From Flavobacteriaceae bacterium (GTDB lineage: Bacteria > Bacteroidota > Bacteroidia > Flavobacteriales > Flavobacteriaceae), in the NCBI GenBank assembly GCA_026992695.1, contig JALWYP010000073.1, positions 1 to 8,312 on the forward strand: a stretch of DNA of 8,312 nucleotides, written 5' to 3'. Position numbers and translations under genes: made by a program. Under the pieces are notes generated by a model. The model was given only the letters and a program-made list of their open reading frames with translations, ran no database searches and was not told the origin of the DNA. Below are positions 6,031 through 8,312 of this stretch, piece after piece. The first letter of the stretch is position 1. Every line of letters starts with the position of its first letter.

Positions 6031-7113
6031 CTCAACTGCTTCGGCTTTGGCAAAATGTGCTTTAAGGGTAATGGCGGCAAAAAATTTATCTTTAAACAGG
6101 TAGCGTTTTATACCTAATCGGTTATAGATACGGGTTTCAAATTTATAGGGCCAATAGATGTAATAGCCCACTTGCGAAACAAACGCATTTTTGTTAAACC
6201 TAAGTTCGTGTCCTAGAAAAAGACCTATTCGTTTGTAATCTTCATCGCCAGTTAGAAAATCTTCCGGAAAGGCAATGCTTCTGTACTCAATAACTTTTTT
6301 TAAGAATGTAGAGTAAAATAAGTCAAAACCAAATTGAACCGTACTCATAAAGTTTAATCGTTTGTCGGCATAAAATGAAAACACATAAAACGGGTCTTGC
6401 CCTAGACCATTTACATCAGCTTCGTTAATACCGGTTCTGAAAACCAAATTAAGTTTTATATCTTCTTCGTAAAATTTACTCGGAAATGTTTCTTTGGGTA
6501 TGCGTAGCGGGAAGCGGTCGTGTTTTAATTGGTAGCTAATTCCGGCATCAAAATACCATGTATTTGTACTTCCGTTAGGTGCTTTTAGGTTTGCATTTGA
6601 GTAATGAATAATTCCGGTACCTATGTGCACGCCCAAACCTTTAAATAAATTTTCTTTAACTAAATTAACACGCACTAAGGTTGAGCTTAATATTCGGCTT
6701 CCGTAGGCATTGTTATTAAAATTGGTTTCCGGGTCATAAATTTTAGATGCATAGGCAATACCTTGTCCTACTCCTAGAGAAAGATGTCTTTTTAAGAAAT
6801 AAAAGTTAAAATGCCCATAAATTGACATATTTTTTCCCAGAAACGGATTTTTCATATCTTGATAAATCATCGTTACACCCCAATCCGGAAAATTAAAACG
6901 TCCTTCCCATTCATTGTAGCCGTAGGTTTTTTTGTTTAAAGAAACAATAACACCTGTGGGAAAATCGGTAATGAGGTGTGAAATATCGAGGTTATGTTCT
7001 AAAATACTACCATAGAAATAGCTGGTCTCAACCGAATAAAAGTGTAATTCATTTTGTTGTGAATACAATAAGGAAGATGATACTATAAGGAGTAAGCACA
7101 GCTTTTTAATCAT
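6007..7113 (-). CDS. PagL-like outer-membrane beta-barrel protein (acyloxyacyl hydrolase / lipid A deacylase family)
   Basis: A 368-residue outer-membrane protein. It begins with a cleavable signal peptide (MIKKLCLLLIVSSSLLYSQ, cut near residue 18-19). It contains many alternating amphipathic strands and ends in Phe (GAGIRF), as outer-membrane barrels often do. The PagL motif is visible as IIHYSNANLKAPNG: His170 and Ser172 match the catalytic His126 and Ser128 of Pseudomonas PagL, with Asn173 also conserved. At the place of PagL Glu140 (His+14) there is Asn184. PagL removes the 3-O acyl chain from lipid A; the same activity here is likely by family but not proven. The protein is about twice the length of PagL; the part after about residue 210 is additional predicted barrel. 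It is followed by the GIN lipoprotein gene on the same strand, suggesting a shared role in the envelope. Confidence 0.8.
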   Translation of the reverse strand: MIKKLCLLLIVSSSLLYSQQNELHFYSVETSYFYGSILEHNLDISHLITDFPTGVIVSLNKKTYGYNEWEGRFNFPDWGVTMIYQDMKNPFLGKNMSIYGHFNFYFLKRHLSLGVGQGIAYASKIYDPETNFNNNAYGSRILSSTLVRVNLVKENLFKGLGVHIGTGIIHYSNANLKAPNGSTNTWYFDAGISYQLKHDRFPLRIPKETFPSKFYEEDIKLNLVFRTGINEADVNGLGQDPFYVFSFYADKRLNFMSTVQFGFDLFYSTFLKKVIEYRSIAFPEDFLTGDEDYKRIGLFLGHELRFNKNAFVSQVGYYIYWPYKFETRIYNRLGIKRYLFKDKFFAAITLKAHFAKAEAVEFGAGIRF

Positions 7114-7118
7114 AGCGG

Positions 7119-7126
7119 CAAAAGTA
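7119..7126 (-). promoter_or_regulatory. -7 promoter element of the PagL-like gene
   Basis: The minus strand reads TACTTTTG, a perfect TAnnTTTG match, ending 5 bases before the ATG at 7113. No convincing -33 TTG lies 17-23 bases further upstream. If active it would give a leaderless or nearly leaderless mRNA, the same arrangement seen at umuD. Confidence 0.4.
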
Positions 7127-7205
7127 GGATTTATTTATTATTTTAATAGGCTTGTTTTATAGTTTTTAAAATCTACTTTTACTATAACGAGTTTAATTAA
7201 TAATA

Positions 7206-7219
7206 ACCCGTTGTGCATT
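7206..7219. repeat. IS982 terminal inverted repeat, transposase 3' end
   Basis: ACCCGTTGTGCATT, an exact inverted copy of 8173-8186. The transposase stop codon (7219-7221 on the minus strand) overlaps its inner base. Confidence 0.92.
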
Positions 7220-8097
7220 TAAATAATGCTAATTTTTAAATTGTTAATATTTCTATTAAAGACAAACTTATTTATATATTGAATGACTGTTAGCGAAGTT
7301 AGTTTTGATAGTATTCTTGTTTTAAAACCATCAAAAGATTTGGCATAATTTCTGCGTATCATAAATTGGTCACAAAGTTGAGAGAACAAGGTTTCAATTC
7401 GTTTTCTTTTCTTTCTAAAAATGTACGGTTGTTTTTGATAATTATCTTGATTTTTACGCATGGGTACTTCTAACTTTATTTGCTTGCTTTGAAATAAATC
7501 TAACTGATAATCAGCACTTAAATATCCCTTGTCTCCCAAAATCACACAATTGTTAAATTGATTTTTAATGTCTTTTAAATAATGAATATCATGGACAGAT
7601 GCTTTGCTTATGTCAAAACTTTTAAAAACACCTTCAATAGAACAAACAGCATGTATTTTATAACCATAATAGTGCATATTTTGACTTGCACAAAAACCTT
7701 TATCTGGAGCACTATAAAATGCTTCTTTACAGATTTTACTGTTATTGCTTCGTGATAATTTAACTACCTCTAATGGCATACTGTCTACTACAAAGAAGTT
7801 TTCAAATTCATTAAATTTATTTGACAATTCTTTTCTAATAATTTCTATTGCAAAAAATAATTTTCGTTTTCTTCTATTATAAACCGAACGCTCAATCTTG
7901 CCTTTTAAATCAATTGGAATCTCCCTAAATAACTGACATTCACTGTCAATGCTCATATATTCTGCTGTTAAATTCATCGCAATTAATTCTATATCTTTGA
8001 GTTTTGGTTTCCTTTTTTGTTTTAAAAATTGTTCTTTTTTAGTAATAGACCTTAGTACTTCTAAAATTTTATTGTAATTTGCTTTAAAGTTGTTCAT
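7219..8097 (-). CDS. IS982-family transposase
   Basis: A 292-residue DDE transposase that would cut and join the ends of its own element. The catalytic triad is visible: Asp105 (FVVDSMPLEV), Asp189 (ILGDKGYLS) and Glu235 (KRIETLFSQL). The last is in the family pattern of a basic RKKRKRIE stretch followed by L-(x)n-RRNYAKSFDGFKTR. HYYGYKIHAVCSIEG (142-156) and VHDIHYL (168-174) are also typical of IS982. The N-terminal 100 residues are basic and helical, as expected of a DNA-binding region. I chose the ATG at 8097 (MNNFKANYNK); the frame is open up to an ATG at 8181, but that start lies inside the terminal repeat and adds 28 residues atypical for the family. The frame is uninterrupted, so the enzyme may be active. 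Confidence 0.93.
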   Translation of the reverse strand: MNNFKANYNKILEVLRSITKKEQFLKQKRKPKLKDIELIAMNLTAEYMSIDSECQLFREIPIDLKGKIERSVYNRRKRKLFFAIEIIRKELSNKFNEFENFFVVDSMPLEVVKLSRSNNSKICKEAFYSAPDKGFCASQNMHYYGYKIHAVCSIEGVFKSFDISKASVHDIHYLKDIKNQFNNCVILGDKGYLSADYQLDLFQSKQIKLEVPMRKNQDNYQKQPYIFRKKRKRIETLFSQLCDQFMIRRNYAKSFDGFKTRILSKLTSLTVIQYINKFVFNRNINNLKISII

Positions 8098-8121
8098 ATA
8101 TTTAAGTGTTTGATATTCAAT

Positions 8122-8152
8122 TAAATATACGATTTTTATAATCAATGAACAA
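8122..8152 (-). promoter_or_regulatory. Candidate transposase promoter
   Basis: On the minus strand TTG (8150-8152) is followed after 20 bases by TATATTTA (8122-8129), a 7-of-8 match to TAnnTTTG, 24 bases before the chosen ATG at 8097. Its position downstream of the alternative ATG at 8181 supports the shorter transposase start. Confidence 0.45.
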
Positions 8153-8172
8153 CTTTTTTTTACTATATTATT

Positions 8173-8186
8173 AATGCACAACGGGT
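8173..8186. repeat. IS982 terminal inverted repeat, transposase 5' end
   Basis: AATGCACAACGGGT, the exact reverse complement of the repeat at 7206-7219. The outer boundary is the T at 8186; the next base (8187) no longer pairs with 7205. Confidence 0.92.
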
Positions 8187-8253
8187 ATTCAATAATTTAT
8201 TTTTAATAATGGTTTTTCAATTACTAAGTTCAAACAATAAGTGCAACAGATAA

Positions 8254-8285
8254 CAAATATCGGAAAGCTAGCTTTCCGATATTTG
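8254..8285. repeat. Perfect 32-bp palindrome (hairpin-forming) followed by A8
   Basis: The arms CAAATATCGGAAAGCT (8254-8269) and AGCTTTCCGATATTTG (8270-8285) are exact reverse complements with no spacer. As RNA this could fold into a 14-bp stem with a CTAG tetraloop. A run of eight A follows at 8286-8293. On the plus strand the hairpin is followed by A and not T, and on the minus strand the T run comes before the hairpin, so neither direction is a canonical intrinsic terminator. It lies 67 bases outside the IS end and is not part of the IS. Apart from the palindrome and A tract I see nothing identifiable in 8187-8312. Confidence 0.75.
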
Positions 8286-8312
8286 AAAAAAAATCTGATT
8301 GCCGATGAATTA

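Larger units (their letters stand above)
7206..8186 (-). mobile_element. Complete IS982-family insertion sequence (981 bp)
   Basis: The element is bounded by perfect 14-bp terminal inverted repeats ACCCGTTGTGCATT (7206-7219, and the reverse complement at 8173-8186), with weaker similarity continuing inwards. It contains one transposase gene on the minus strand with an intact DDE triad, and the length is typical of IS982 (about 1 kb). The flanks do not form an exact target duplication: 7196-7204 reads ATTAATAAT and 8187-8196 reads ATTCAATAAT, similar except for one extra C, in very AT-rich DNA. The element sits 92 bases upstream of the PagL-like gene start, so it could have displaced upstream regulatory DNA. 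Confidence 0.9.

Noticed and set aside
7120..7180. Inverted repeat AAAAGTAG (7120-7127) / CTACTTTT (7173-7180) upstream of the PagL-like gene
   Set aside because: The arms are only 8 bp, 45 bases apart, in AT-rich DNA, and one copy is simply the -7 element. It is not distinguishable from chance here.
8098..8181. Longer transposase start at the ATG at 8181 (28 extra residues)
   Set aside because: This ATG lies inside the terminal inverted repeat and upstream of the best promoter match (8122-8152). The extra residues do not resemble the IS982 N-terminus, whereas MNNFKANYNK at 8097 does.

Overview
The window looks like chromosomal DNA from a member of the Bacteroidota, most likely Flavobacteriaceae. 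The sequence is AT-rich. Several genes are preceded by the Bacteroidota-type -7 promoter element TAnnTTTG instead of a sigma70 -10 box, and Shine-Dalgarno sequences are mostly absent. Typical flavobacterial protein types are present: a GIN-domain (DUF2807) lipoprotein, a long PagL-type outer-membrane protein, a sensor-poor HisKA_3 kinase and a UmuC with a DUF4113 tail. The assignment rests on these features and not on a database search.

Layout, left to right. (1) A plus-strand signalling operon (2-1940): the 3' part of a multi-pass membrane protein, a one-TM HisKA_3 histidine kinase, and a NarL-type response regulator that overlaps the kinase by 11 bases. (2) A minus-strand pair (1932-3449): panB (pantothenate/CoA synthesis) followed by an RluA-type pseudouridine synthase. 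The synthase ends tail-to-tail with the response regulator, with their last 9 bases overlapping. (3) A plus-strand umuD-umuC translesion synthesis operon (3569-5205), divergent from panB and translationally coupled by ATGA. (4) A minus-strand envelope pair (5231-7113): a PagL-like outer-membrane beta-barrel protein and a GIN-domain lipoprotein, the latter with its own promoter. (5) A complete IS982-family insertion sequence (7206-8186) with 14-bp perfect terminal inverted repeats. (6) A short non-coding tail with a perfect 32-bp palindrome (8254-8285).

The most interesting item is the umuDC operon. UmuC keeps its polymerase residues and a clamp-binding motif. The UmuD homologue has lost both residues of the Ser-Lys self-cleavage dyad (Ser60 to Glu, Lys97 to Ala in a gap-free alignment with E. 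coli UmuD recalled from memory) and about 17 residues near the C-terminus. Its reading frame is intact and still coupled to umuC. Its start region carries four TTCCAT half-sites in nested inverted repeats that cover a TATTTTTG promoter element and the start codon. This suggests a Pol V-like system controlled by transcription or translation instead of UmuD self-cleavage. I saw no CRISPR array, tRNA or rRNA, and no uninterrupted gene-free stretch longer than 300 bases.
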